Source: an uncultured Gilliamella sp. (GTDB taxonomy: Bacteria; Pseudomonadota; Gammaproteobacteria; Enterobacterales; Enterobacteriaceae). Taken from it: DNA of 34,073 bases. The notes beneath the pieces are model-generated. The model had not been told where the DNA came from and did not search any database. It worked only from the letters and a program-made list of their open reading frames with translations. Positions 16,745-25,808 of the stretch are shown piece by piece. A program made the position numbers and the translations under genes. The stretch is from positions 1 through 34,073 of the forward strand of contig CALYQY010000012.1 of NCBI GenBank assembly GCA_945291235.1, in the 5' to 3' direction. Each line of letters begins with the position of its first letter. Within the stretch, counting starts at the first letter, position 1.

Positions 16745-17632
16745 ATGCTAATAATTATAGGATATATTGTGGTTATAGCTTCGGCCTTAGCGGGCTATGT
16801 GCTAAGTGGAGGGTATTTAGCAGTACTTTTTCAACCATTAGAATTTCTTATCATTGGTGGAACTGCTGTAGGGGCATTTATTGTCAGTAATGAAAAAAAA
16901 GCAATAAAAGCTACGCTCAAGTCGTTAGGGCAATTATTTAAAACCTCCAAATATAATAAAACGCTTTATTTAACATTAATTAATTTAATGTACACCGTTT
17001 TAACTAAAATTCGCCAAAATGGCGGTTTATCCATTGAAGCCGATATAGATAATCCAAAAGAGAGTGAGTTATTTAAAAAATACCCACTAATTTTAGCCAA
17101 TCCACAGATCTGCGATTTTATCACTGATTATTTACGTTTAATGATTAGCGGTAATATGGAAGTGTACGAAATCGAAGCATTAATGAATGAAGAGATCGAA
17201 ACTTATCAACATGAGCTGGAAAAACCGGTCGATGCCATTTCAAGCGTCGGTGATGGATTGCCAGCCTTTGGTATTGTTGCCGCTGTCATGGGGGTAATTA
17301 ATACGTTAGCTCAAGCGGATAGACCGGCTAGTGAATTAGGTGAGCTCATTGCTCATGCAATGGTTGGAACATTTTTAGGAATATTGCTTGCTTATGGGTT
17401 TGTATCACCATTAGCTGCGCTTTTAAAACAAAAAAATGCTGATAATCTAAAAATATTAGAGTGTACAAAAGTGATACTGATTGCCAGCATGCATGATTAT
17501 GCCCCACAAATATGTATCGAATTTGGTCGCAAAACCATTTTCTCACATGAACGCCCATCTTTCTTTGAGTTAGAAAAATATATTCAAGAAGTGAAAGATC
17601 AAAATACTAACCAAACAGAAAGTAAAGAATAA
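16745..17632 (+). CDS. motA: Flagellar motor stator protein MotA
   Basis: Proton-channel stator subunit that pushes on FliG. It is 295 residues, the same as E. coli. Four membrane segments are visible, two near the N-terminus and two around 172-225. Key residues sit at the same numbers as in E. coli: R90 and E98 in the cytoplasmic loop (FliG contact), P173 in GLPAFGIVAAVMG, and P222 in AYGFVSPLA. AAGGA lies before the ATG. No sigma-28 promoter is apparent in the 56 bases after flhC, so it is probably read from the flhDC transcript. Confidence 0.98.
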   Translation: MLIIIGYIVVIASALAGYVLSGGYLAVLFQPLEFLIIGGTAVGAFIVSNEKKAIKATLKSLGQLFKTSKYNKTLYLTLINLMYTVLTKIRQNGGLSIEADIDNPKESELFKKYPLILANPQICDFITDYLRLMISGNMEVYEIEALMNEEIETYQHELEKPVDAISSVGDGLPAFGIVAAVMGVINTLAQADRPASELGELIAHAMVGTFLGILLAYGFVSPLAALLKQKNADNLKILECTKVILIASMHDYAPQICIEFGRKTIFSHERPSFFELEKYIQEVKDQNTNQTESKE

Positions 17633-18516
17633 TGAAAGATAAGTCAGTAAGAATAATTATCGCTAAAAAATCGGGGCATGGGGGAGGACATCACGGCGGT
17701 TCATGGAAAATCGCTTATGCTGACTTTATGACAGCCATGATGGCTCTATTTTTAGTGATGTGGTTAATTGCTAAATCTACGCCACAAGAATTACAAGGTA
17801 TTGCCGAATATTTCAGAACACCACTTATTTTAGGCCAAAACGGCGGAAAAAATCTCAGTGACAGTGAAAGCCCGATTCCTGGTGGCGGTGATGATATTAC
17901 TAAAACATTAGGCGAAGAAAAAAAGACGCCTGATGCCGATTTAAGTGCAAAACAACTCGAAAAAATACAGTTAATCGAGGCTGCTCGTAAAATATACGAA
18001 GTCTTTGAATTAGATCCAAGGCTAAAAAATTTATCTGCTAACTTAATTGTCGAAATAACCGAAATGGGCTTAAGGATTCAGATTTTAGCGTCAAATGATA
18101 AACCAATGTTTGATGTAGGCAGTGCAGTTATCCACCCCAATATGCAAGAAATCTTACATGCATTAGCACCAATTATAAACTCACTACCCAATAAAATTAC
18201 CCTGTCAGGTCATACCGATGAACGCCAATATATTACAGGTGATCGTGGTTATAGCAACTGGGAGTTATCAGCAGACAGAGCCAATGCATCAAGAAGAGAG
18301 CTTATTGCCGGAGGGTTAGATTCGAATAAAATTATACGTATTATTGGACTGGCCGATACCGTCGGTTTAAATAAGCCGAACTACAGCAAAGATGCCAACC
18401 GCCGAATTAGTATTTTAATTTTAAATAAAGCCGCACAACAATATATTGAAGATGAAAACAATATGACTGGCTTCGATTTTTTAAAACAAGCACAACAACC
18501 TGTTCAATCAGAATAA
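17632..18516 (+). CDS. motB: Flagellar motor stator protein MotB
   Basis: Stator subunit anchored to peptidoglycan and carrying the proton-binding aspartate. It is 294 residues (E. coli 308). The single helix follows WKIAYADFMTAMMALFLVMW, in which D31 corresponds to the essential D32. A plug/linker region follows, then an OmpA-like peptidoglycan-binding domain with LSGHTDERQY and NWELSADRANASRREL. The ATG overlaps the motA stop by one base, ensuring equal synthesis. The residue set is of the proton-driven type. Confidence 0.98.
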   Translation: MKDKSVRIIIAKKSGHGGGHHGGSWKIAYADFMTAMMALFLVMWLIAKSTPQELQGIAEYFRTPLILGQNGGKNLSDSESPIPGGGDDITKTLGEEKKTPDADLSAKQLEKIQLIEAARKIYEVFELDPRLKNLSANLIVEITEMGLRIQILASNDKPMFDVGSAVIHPNMQEILHALAPIINSLPNKITLSGHTDERQYITGDRGYSNWELSADRANASRRELIAGGLDSNKIIRIIGLADTVGLNKPNYSKDANRRISILILNKAAQQYIEDENNMTGFDFLKQAQQPVQSE

Positions 18517-18547
18517 TTTAGCAAAAATAAGTAAAGTTGGTGATTAA

Positions 18548-18564
18548 TAGAAATACCATTTCTA
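18548..18564 (+). terminator. Possible weak terminator after motB
   Basis: TAGAAAT (18548-18554), loop ACC, ATTTCTA (18558-18564) is a perfect 7-base-pair hairpin 32 bases after the motB stop. The downstream sequence is GAAAGATTTTATAAAA, a poor T-run, so function is uncertain. Confidence 0.3.
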
Positions 18565-18587
18565 GAAAGATTTTATAAAAAAATAAT

Positions 18588-18614
18588 TAAAGTTTTAGCA
18601 ATTTCAGCCGATAT
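18588..18614 (+). promoter_or_regulatory. Sigma-28 (FliA) promoter of flgKL
   Basis: TAAAGTTT (18588-18595, perfect), an 11-base spacer, GCCGATAT (18607-18614, 7 of 8). This is the best match in the window and the only evident promoter for flgKL. About 61 bases separate it from the flgK ATG. Confidence 0.93.
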
Positions 18615-18675
18615 AGAAAATAACACTTTAGTTTAATAATAAGATTATAAACTGAAAATTTATTTAGGAGCTTTT

Positions 18676-20319
18676 ATGTCAAATTCATTGATGAATACCG
18701 GTATTAGTGGATTAAATGCAGCACAAAATATGCTTAATGTTATTAGCAATAATATAAGTAATGCGCATACCACTGGTTATAATCGTCAACAACAAATTTT
18801 ACAGCAAGCAAATAGCTCTAAATATAATTTTGGTTTTGTCGGAAATGGTGTGTCGGTTAATTCGGTTAATCGAGCTTTTAATCAGTTTGTTGTGGGTCAG
18901 CTTAGGCAATCTCAATCACAAAATGGATCGATTAAGGCTTATTACAATGAATTGTCGAAAGTGGATAATTTATTGGCAGAAAACGATAACAGTATTTCAT
19001 CCCAACTTAATAATTTATTTGCCAGTTTAAATAAACTCACCACCAATGCCGGTGATGCATCATCCAAACAAACTGTGATAAGCAATCTGACTTCATTAGT
19101 TAGCCAGTTTAATAAAACTGAAATGAGCTTGAAAAATCAGATCGCCAATATTAATACTGAATTAAGTAATAATGTTGATCAAATCAACGCTTACACCAAA
19201 CAAATTGCTGAACTTAATCAAAAAATATCAAAGCTTCAAGCAGTCAGTGGCGGGAACGAACCCAATGCCTTGCTTGATGAACGTGATCAGCTTGTCAACG
19301 AATTAAGTGAAATTGTTGGTATCAATGTTACAGAACAAAACGGACAATATAACATTTCATTAGCGAACGGGTTAAATTTAGTACAAGGATCAACGGTTAA
19401 CACCTTATCAGTGCAACCGTCTAAAGATGACCCGTCTTTGAATGCAATTGTTTACACGCATAATTCTGGTGCGACTCAAGAACTGACCAGTCAAAATATC
19501 GCATCAGGCAGAATTAATGGATTATTAGCTTTTCGTGATGGACCACTCTCCGAATCTCGCAATCAATTAGGATTGATTGCATTAAATTTGGCGGAACGTT
19601 TTAATCAAGTACAGATGTCAGGTGTCGATATCAATGGTGACCAAGGTGAAAAACTGTTGGACTACCAGAAACCAAGTTCGATAGCTAACACCAAAAATCA
19701 AGGCAATGCCTCAGTTAACATCGATTATCAATCGGTTAATGATGTAAAAACGTCAGATTATAAGATTGAATATAACGGTTCCGATTGGGTAGTAACCAGA
19801 TTATCAGACAACACGCAAATCACACCGCAACTTGAAGAAGGCAAATTAATCTTTGATGGATTATCGATTGAAATAACCGGTAATGCTGTTAGCGGCGATT
19901 CATTTATGCTTAAACCCGTTGCCGACATAGCGTCTTCATTACAGTTATTAGTTAAAGATGTGAATAAATTAGCTACCGGTATTGCTGATGATGAAAATGG
20001 TTCAGGGGATAACCGTAATGTAGCTAAATTTTTAGAAATACAAAATGAAAAATTAATTAACGGTACAAAAACGTTAAATAGCGCTTATACTTCATTAGTC
20101 AGTTACATTGGTAGTGAAACGCATACAGCAAAAATTTCGGCACAATCGAGCCAAAATATTACGCAACAAATTTACGAACAAAACCAATCAATATCCGGGG
20201 TTAATATTGAAGAAGAATATATCTCTATGCAGGTATATATGCAGTATTACCAAGCTAATGCTAAAGTGATTGATGCTGCAACAACCATATTCGACACGAT
20301 ATTAGGTTTAGCCAAATAA
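18676..20319 (+). CDS. flgK: Hook-filament junction protein FlgK (hook-associated protein 1)
   Basis: First of two junction proteins between hook and filament, exported with the help of FlgN. It is 547 residues, as in E. coli. The N-terminus has the axial-protein signature GISGLNAAQNMLNVISNNIS with a later HTTGYNRQQ; the middle has NALLDERDQLVNELS; the C-terminus SGVNIEEEYISMQVYMQYYQ and a final coiled coil. AGGAG lies 7 bases before the ATG. It sits after motB on the plus strand rather than after flgJ, which separates it from the class II flg operon. Confidence 0.98.
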   Translation: MSNSLMNTGISGLNAAQNMLNVISNNISNAHTTGYNRQQQILQQANSSKYNFGFVGNGVSVNSVNRAFNQFVVGQLRQSQSQNGSIKAYYNELSKVDNLLAENDNSISSQLNNLFASLNKLTTNAGDASSKQTVISNLTSLVSQFNKTEMSLKNQIANINTELSNNVDQINAYTKQIAELNQKISKLQAVSGGNEPNALLDERDQLVNELSEIVGINVTEQNGQYNISLANGLNLVQGSTVNTLSVQPSKDDPSLNAIVYTHNSGATQELTSQNIASGRINGLLAFRDGPLSESRNQLGLIALNLAERFNQVQMSGVDINGDQGEKLLDYQKPSSIANTKNQGNASVNIDYQSVNDVKTSDYKIEYNGSDWVVTRLSDNTQITPQLEEGKLIFDGLSIEITGNAVSGDSFMLKPVADIASSLQLLVKDVNKLATGIADDENGSGDNRNVAKFLEIQNEKLINGTKTLNSAYTSLVSYIGSETHTAKISAQSSQNITQQIYEQNQSISGVNIEEEYISMQVYMQYYQANAKVIDAATTIFDTILGLAK

Positions 20320-20334
20320 TGAAAGGATTTAAAA

Positions 20335-21291
20335 ATGCGCCTCAGCACTAATTCAATGTATCAAAAAAATCTAAATAGTATTTTAAATACCAACAATAAA
20401 TGGCAAAAATCGGGCTTACATTTAGCAACGGGCAAAAAGATTTTATCCCCTTCTGATGACCCTATGGGCGCTTCGCAAGCATTGATACTTAAACAAGCAC
20501 AATCAAGAAATGATCAGTTTCAAGCTGCTCGTGAAAGTGCTGATAAATCGTTAAGTCGTCAAGACACCATATTGAAAGAAGCCAACACGGTTATCCAATC
20601 AATTCAAGAAACATTAGTTTATGCCGGTAACGAAACACTAAACGATGAAAACCGACAAGATTTAGCAAATAAGTTACAAGGACTTAAAGATCAATTGCTT
20701 TCATTAGCGAATGCAAAAGATACCAATGGCAATTATCTATTTGCCGGAAATAAAAACGATACGCCACCATTTGTGGTTGATGAATCAGGCAAAGTTAACT
20801 ATGTCGGTGGCACAACGCCAATTAATATTTTTATTGACGATACCCGTGAAGTGTCACTGAGCTTTACCGGATTACAAGCCTTTATGACAGGCGCAAACAT
20901 TACTCAGCCAGACGGTACACCTGCTGAAAGCGATATTTTTGCTAGTCTTGATTATGCCATTGCCGCACTTAATATCGAGTTAGACAGTAATGATGAAAAG
21001 GCCATTGAACAATTCAGAGACGGGTTATCAAAAGCAAGTGCCGGTATCGATAATTCGTTTGATAACATATCAACCCTTCGTGCCGCAGGCGGTACGGTTT
21101 TAGCTGAAGTTGAAAGGTTATCAGCACTCGGCAAAACCCTCGATATTGATTTTCAAACACAAATTAGCGAAATTGAAGATGTTGACTGGTATGATGCTAT
21201 TTCAGACTATGTCATGTTACAAGCGAATTTACAAGCAGCGCAATATACTTTTATGAACATGCAAAACATGTCACTATTTCAAATGAAATAA
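20335..21291 (+). CDS. flgL: Hook-filament junction protein FlgL (hook-associated protein 3)
   Basis: Second junction protein, flagellin-like at its ends. It is 318 residues (E. coli 317). The N-terminus MRLSTNSMYQKNLNSIL and the segment LHLATGKKILSPSDDPMGAS are typical, as is the C-terminal DYVMLQANLQAAQYTF. The ATG follows AAGGA and lies 15 bases after flgK. A strong terminator ends the pair. Confidence 0.98.
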   Translation: MRLSTNSMYQKNLNSILNTNNKWQKSGLHLATGKKILSPSDDPMGASQALILKQAQSRNDQFQAARESADKSLSRQDTILKEANTVIQSIQETLVYAGNETLNDENRQDLANKLQGLKDQLLSLANAKDTNGNYLFAGNKNDTPPFVVDESGKVNYVGGTTPINIFIDDTREVSLSFTGLQAFMTGANITQPDGTPAESDIFASLDYAIAALNIELDSNDEKAIEQFRDGLSKASAGIDNSFDNISTLRAAGGTVLAEVERLSALGKTLDIDFQTQISEIEDVDWYDAISDYVMLQANLQAAQYTFMNMQNMSLFQMK

Positions 21292-21314
21292 TTGATTAAT
21301 CTAACAACACTTTC

Positions 21315-21337
21315 AGGAGGTTTACACCTCCTTTTTT
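21315..21337 (+). terminator. Intrinsic terminator of flgKL
   Basis: AGGAGGT (21315-21321), loop TTAC, ACCTCCT (21326-21332), then TTTTT. A GC-rich 7-base-pair stem followed by a T-run is the classical form. It faces the convergent end of flgJ. Confidence 0.92.
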
Positions 21338-21366
21338 ATGACTGCAAAATGTTTTGGGTTATCCCC

Positions 21367-21383
21367 AATTAAATAGTTTAATT
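21367..21383 (-). terminator. Possible hairpin at the end of flgJ
   Basis: AATTAAA (21367-21373), loop TAG, TTTAATT (21377-21383) overlaps the flgJ stop, and a second small stem TTGGG/CCCAA (21354-21358 and 21364-21368) abuts it. Neither has a clear T-run on the minus strand, so termination of the long flgB-J operon here is only suggested. Confidence 0.3.
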
Positions 21384-22403
21384 AAAGGCAATTTGCCTAA
21401 AACCGGCAACATTAGTAGACGGGTTATCTTTGGCTATTTGTTCGACTCGACTAATAATTTGAATCAGCTTATCACTATAATTAGGATCGGTTGCATATTG
21501 TGCCGCTTGTAGCGCTTTAGCGGCCGCTCTCGCATCCGGAGCAATAGCTACAGCACGATAGCGTGGGCTTTTGGTTAAAAGATTAAGATAATCAGTTAAA
21601 GCATGTTGCTTACTTTGGTAAACTTTAAAATCATCTTGAATTTTGATCATCTTATTGTTCACAAACTCTTGTGTCGTTAATCGGGTAAACTCCCCTTGCC
21701 ATGAGGCCGTCGCTTTGATACCAAAATAATTATGACTCACATTGTTATCTGTCGTTTTGATCTGTTTTTGACCCCAACCCGTTTCTAATGCTGCTTGTGC
21801 AATAATTACTTCATAAGGAATACCCGATGCCTTTGATGCCTGTTTTGCTGGCTCTAGCCACTCAATGATAAACTCTGTGACGTAATCTTTTTCACTATTA
21901 GTTTGTTCATTTTTGAAAACTAACGCATTAGTTGTTGCTTTCGCAGCACTATTTGCTTTGTGGTTATGATAGAGCATCTGCCCAATTGCTTGAGCAGATA
22001 CCGCTGCTTTGTTGTCACTAAATAATGATTGGGCTAATTGCAAATTAGGTTGCGAATTATTGCCATTAAACTGCGGTTTTATGTTCCCTGAAGTTGGTTG
22101 GGATTGGGTTAATTGCTTAGCGATAACATTAGCCAGACCAAATCCTTTACCTGCTGCTTGCTGCGCTATTTGTTGATCAAACATTGAGGTAAACAACTGA
22201 CTGGTAGAACGGTCAAAAAGACCACCTTCCGGTACCGCTTTACGCATCGATTGCATCATCATATTAATGAATAGTGATTCAAATTGCTGCGCAACTTGTT
22301 TAACGCTATCTGTTGCTCCGGTCGCTGCATTTCGTTTTAATTGATTAAGTCCCGAAAAATCATAAGCAAACCGGTTGATAGGCTGACTAATTAAATGTTT
22401 CAT
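21378..22403 (-). CDS. flgJ: Flagellar rod assembly protein/muramidase FlgJ
   Basis: Periplasmic protein that caps the growing rod and hydrolyses peptidoglycan to let it pass. It is 341 residues (E. coli 313). The N-terminal rod-binding domain includes VAQQFESLFINMMMQSMRKA (37-56) and GGLFDRSTSQLFTSMFDQQIA. After a Gln/Asn-rich linker, the glycoside hydrolase 73 domain starts near 175, with VIIAQAALETGWGQ placing the catalytic Glu at 207, and NYFGIKA after it. Both domains are present, as in other gammaproteobacteria. It is the last gene of flgBCDEFGHIJ. Confidence 0.97.
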   Translation of the reverse strand: MKHLISQPINRFAYDFSGLNQLKRNAATGATDSVKQVAQQFESLFINMMMQSMRKAVPEGGLFDRSTSQLFTSMFDQQIAQQAAGKGFGLANVIAKQLTQSQPTSGNIKPQFNGNNSQPNLQLAQSLFSDNKAAVSAQAIGQMLYHNHKANSAAKATTNALVFKNEQTNSEKDYVTEFIIEWLEPAKQASKASGIPYEVIIAQAALETGWGQKQIKTTDNNVSHNYFGIKATASWQGEFTRLTTQEFVNNKMIKIQDDFKVYQSKQHALTDYLNLLTKSPRYRAVAIAPDARAAAKALQAAQYATDPNYSDKLIQIISRVEQIAKDNPSTNVAGFRQIAFN

Positions 22404-22418
22404 TGTATCGTTTCTTGA

Positions 22419-23528
22419 TTAAATAGTTTCCAATGATGCATGTAAACACCCTGCTGTTTTTAATGCTTCAAGTATCGACATCAATTCGGTCGGATTGGCA
22501 CCTAAAAGGTTAAGTGAATTAATGACACGATTTAAATCAGTGCCTAAGGCAACGTTATGTAAAGCGCCACCTTCTTGCATAACACTGACCTGATCATCCG
22601 GTGTTACCACCGTTTCTCCGCCAGCTAATGGTGTGTCGGGTTGGCTTACTTTTAATTTATTATTGACCACAACAGATAAATTACCATGTGCCACAGCGCA
22701 ATTATCTAACTGTACTTTTTGATTCATGACAACAACACCGGTGCGAGTATTGATAACCACTTTAGCCGAAACCGGCGTCGATCCAACTTCTAAATTCTGA
22801 ACTCGCGATAAAAATTTTACTCGGGCTGCACTCTCTTTTGGCATGGTTAGGCTAACTGTAATACCGTCTAAAGCTACAGCACTATTTTTTTGAACCTTGT
22901 TTATGGCATCAGCAATTTTTAATGCTCGGGTGAAATCAAATTGATTAAGGTGCAAATGAATAACACTTTGCTCGTCTAATCGAATTGCAAGTTCTCGTTC
23001 AATTGTCGCGCCATTGGGAATTGTCGCACCAACCATTTGATTGATACTCACACTACTACTTTTACTACTCGCCCCCATTCCACCAACAAAGAGATTGCCT
23101 TGAGCAATAGCATACACCTGATTATCTGCACCTTTTAGCGGCGTCATAATTAATGTTCCACCACGCAAACTTTTGGCGTTGCCAAGTGATGAGACCACCA
23201 CATCAATTTGCTGCCCTACTCGAGAGTAGGAAGGTAATTTCGCTGTTACCATTACAGCAGCAACGTTTTTTAGTTGCATATTACTGCCAGACGGTACAGT
23301 GATGCCCAACTGGGAGAGCATATTGGTAATGCTTTGAATCGTAAAAGGGGTTTGTGAAGTTTGATCGCCAGTGCCGTCTAATCCGACCACAATACCATAA
23401 CCGACTAAGGCATTTTCTCTGACACCTTGAATAGTAACCAAATCCCGTATGCGCTCAGCATAGCTGTTAGATACAAAACATAGCATCATCAAAACAATAG
23501 AGATAAAAATACGCAAATTGTTAAACAT
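22419..23528 (-). CDS. flgI: Flagellar P-ring protein FlgI
   Basis: Forms the P ring around the rod in the peptidoglycan layer. It is 369 residues (E. coli 365) with a signal peptide at 1-24 (cleavage after SNSYA) followed by [20 protein letters not shown], the conserved mature N-terminus. Family motifs [15 protein letters not shown] and [20 protein letters not shown] (here [20 protein letters not shown]) are present. AAAGGT lies upstream of the ATG. FlgA, its chaperone, is encoded just past flgB on the other strand. Confidence 0.98.
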   Translation of the reverse strand: MFNNLRIFISIVLMMLCFVSNSYAERIRDLVTIQGVRENALVGYGIVVGLDGTGDQTSQTPFTIQSITNMLSQLGITVPSGSNMQLKNVAAVMVTAKLPSYSRVGQQIDVVVSSLGNAKSLRGGTLIMTPLKGADNQVYAIAQGNLFVGGMGASSKSSSVSINQMVGATIPNGATIERELAIRLDEQSVIHLHLNQFDFTRALKIADAINKVQKNSAVALDGITVSLTMPKESAARVKFLSRVQNLEVGSTPVSAKVVINTRTGVVVMNQKVQLDNCAVAHGNLSVVVNNKLKVSQPDTPLAGGETVVTPDDQVSVMQEGGALHNVALGTDLNRVINSLNLLGANPTELMSILEALKTAGCLHASLETI

Positions 23529-23539
23529 AATGATACCTT

Positions 23540-24238
23540 TTAAAATGGTGAAAGATTAAAAAACAGACGCTGTAACCAGCCCATCGTTTGGGCTTCGTCA
23601 ATATAACCATTACCTACATACTCAATACGAGCATCGGCAACTTGAGTCGAAATTACGGTGTTATTTCCACTTATTGTTCTTGGGTTAACTACGCCGGAAA
23701 AGCGAATAAACTCTGTACCTTGATTGATTGCTATCTGTTTTTCACCAATGACTTTTAAATTACCGTTGATCATCACATCTTGCACCGTAACGGTAATGGT
23801 GCCACTAAATGTGTTTTTCGCATTGGCACCGCCTGAACCTTTAAAATCATTAGCACCGGATAGATCGGTATCAACTTTACCACGCCCAATTAGTCCATCT
23901 AAAAATGGCGGTATCGCTTTTACACCTAAAGCAACCGAACTATTGCGCCCGGCATTAATTGATGAACTTTTGCTGGCACTGACATTTTCTTGTAATACGA
24001 TCGTTAACACATCACCGATATGACGAGGACGGCGATCTTCAAACATCGGTTGATAACCATAACTGCTTGGTTGCGCCGACTGATAAATTGAACCGGTTGA
24101 ATTCACAATCTCTGGCATTTTAGGAACAATACTTGTTTCGCCTTTAACTAACGGCTTTTTAGGTAACTGAGCACAGCTAAATAAAAAAAATGTCACAACA
24201 ATACAAAAATATTTCATTACGTTGATCATATTCTTCAT
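23540..24238 (-). CDS. flgH: Flagellar L-ring lipoprotein FlgH
   Basis: Outer-membrane lipoprotein that forms the L ring. It is 232 residues, equal to E. coli. The lipobox is LFSC with the lipidated cysteine at residue 22 if the first ATG is used; internal ATGs at codons 4 and 8 are also possible and leave the lipobox intact. Conserved parts are [20 protein letters not shown] and [16 protein letters not shown]. The ATG lies one base after the flgG stop. Confidence 0.97.
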   Translation of the reverse strand: MKNMINVMKYFCIVVTFFLFSCAQLPKKPLVKGETSIVPKMPEIVNSTGSIYQSAQPSSYGYQPMFEDRRPRHIGDVLTIVLQENVSASKSSSINAGRNSSVALGVKAIPPFLDGLIGRGKVDTDLSGANDFKGSGGANAKNTFSGTITVTVQDVMINGNLKVIGEKQIAINQGTEFIRFSGVVNPRTISGNNTVISTQVADARIEYVGNGYIDEAQTMGWLQRLFFNLSPF

Positions 24239-24239
24239 T

Positions 24240-25022
24240 TTATAGTTGATTTAAACGTTGCAACATTTGGTCTGATGCCGAAATCGCTTTGCTGTTAATC
24301 TCATAAGCACGTTGCACTTGAATCATATTCACCAGCTCTTCGGCCACATTCACATTTGATGTTTCGATATAACCTTGGTATAACAACCCAGCACCATTTA
24401 ATCCAGGCGTATTTTCAGTCGGCGCCCCCGAACTTTCCGTTTCCAGATAAAGATTTTCGCCAACACTTTCAAGTCCAGTGTCATTAATAAAAGTGTGTAA
24501 AGTTAACTGCCCGACTTGCACTTGGGTTGATTGATTAGCTAAAGTTACACTCACAACACCGTCTCGCCCAACGGTCATTTTTATAGCATTAGAAGGAATA
24601 TTGATTGTCGGTTGAATTTCGTAACCAGCAGCCGTGACTAATTGACCATTTTGATTAACTTGAAACGCACCGCTACGAGTATAGGCTTGCGTACCGTCGG
24701 GCATTAAAACTTGAAAAAATCCCTGCCCATTAATTGCAATATCACTACTGTTATCGGTCAACTCTAAGTTACCTTGACTGTGAATTCGTTCGGTAGCAAC
24801 AGGTCTTACACCAGTACCAATTTGTAAGCCTGACGGTAGTGTGGTTTGCTCAGATGATTGAGCACCCGGCTGACGGAGCGTTTGATAAAGTAAATCTTCA
24901 AAGACCGCTCTTTGCCGTTTAAAACCACCTGTGCTAACGTTAGCCAGATTGTTAGAAATAATATCCATATTCATTTGCTGAGCGGTTAATCCGGTTTTAG
25001 CTATCCATAATGATTTAATCAT
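24240..25022 (-). CDS. flgG: Flagellar distal rod protein FlgG
   Basis: Main component of the distal rod. It is 260 residues, equal to E. coli. The N-terminus [20 protein letters not shown] leads into [20 protein letters not shown], the axial-protein motif, and the C-terminus has [20 protein letters not shown] and [23 protein letters not shown] lies upstream of the ATG. The usual rod-specific insert ([20 protein letters not shown]) that distinguishes FlgG from the hook protein is present. Confidence 0.98.
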   Translation of the reverse strand: MIKSLWIAKTGLTAQQMNMDIISNNLANVSTGGFKRQRAVFEDLLYQTLRQPGAQSSEQTTLPSGLQIGTGVRPVATERIHSQGNLELTDNSSDIAINGQGFFQVLMPDGTQAYTRSGAFQVNQNGQLVTAAGYEIQPTINIPSNAIKMTVGRDGVVSVTLANQSTQVQVGQLTLHTFINDTGLESVGENLYLETESSGAPTENTPGLNGAGLLYQGYIETSNVNVAEELVNMIQVQRAYEINSKAISASDQMLQRLNQL

Positions 25023-25038
25023 TTTTTTCCTTCCTTAA

Positions 25039-25794
25039 TTAAGTTAACGATAAAATTTGATTAGCGCTTTGTGCATTTTGATCAGCGGTCATAATTTGTT
25101 TAATTTGCATTTCAAATTGACGTGAATGGCTAATCAAATTCACCATTGCAGTAACAGGATTGACATTACTACCTTCTAAAACACCCGACATCAGTTTTGC
25201 ATTGGGGTTATCCGGCAAAACAGCGCCAAGCGCATTACGTGTTTGTTCGGTTGTATGAAAGAAACCGTCATCACCACGGATTATTTCACTAGGTTCAAGG
25301 CGAACTTTTTTTATCTTGCCTACCTGAGCAATGGTGGTACGTTTATCGCCTGCTCCTAATGCTGATAATGTGCCGTCAGAACTTACACTAACTTGAGAAC
25401 GTTGAGGCACAGTTAATACGCCATTATCACCCAGCAATGGGTAGCCTTGGATATTGAGCGTGCCATTTTCGTCAATTTCGATCGCCCCATTACGGGTATA
25501 AGCTTCACTGCCGTCAGTCAACTGCACCGCCAACCAATGGTCTTGAGAAAGTGCAACATCTAAATTACGTCCGGTATAGTTAAATGCACCCATCGTCGAA
25601 TCGAAAGTTGGCGTGGTTGTGGTAACCATAGTTCTGGTCGGCAATGCATTTTCCACAATCGGCACCGCCTTCATCGCCGCTAATTGAGCACGAAAACCAA
25701 CCGTTGACACATTAGCAAGATTATTGGTTGTAATCGCCTGCTGATTAAGCGTCTGGCTGGCAGCTGTCATTGCTGTATATATAACGCGATCCAT
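25039..25794 (-). CDS. flgF: Flagellar proximal rod protein FlgF
   Basis: Proximal rod subunit placed between FlgC/FlgB and FlgG. It is 251 residues, equal to E. coli. It begins MDRVIYTAMTAASQTLNQQA with the axial motif [15 protein letters not shown], and ends in SRQFEMQIKQIMTADQNAQS. The mid-region GRNLDVALSQDHWLAVQ is typical of FlgF. AAGGA precedes the ATG by 6 bases. Confidence 0.97.
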   Translation of the reverse strand: MDRVIYTAMTAASQTLNQQAITTNNLANVSTVGFRAQLAAMKAVPIVENALPTRTMVTTTTPTFDSTMGAFNYTGRNLDVALSQDHWLAVQLTDGSEAYTRNGAIEIDENGTLNIQGYPLLGDNGVLTVPQRSQVSVSSDGTLSALGAGDKRTTIAQVGKIKKVRLEPSEIIRGDDGFFHTTEQTRNALGAVLPDNPNAKLMSGVLEGSNVNPVTAMVNLISHSRQFEMQIKQIMTADQNAQSANQILSLT

Positions 25795-25808
25795 AATTAA
25801 TCCTTCAA

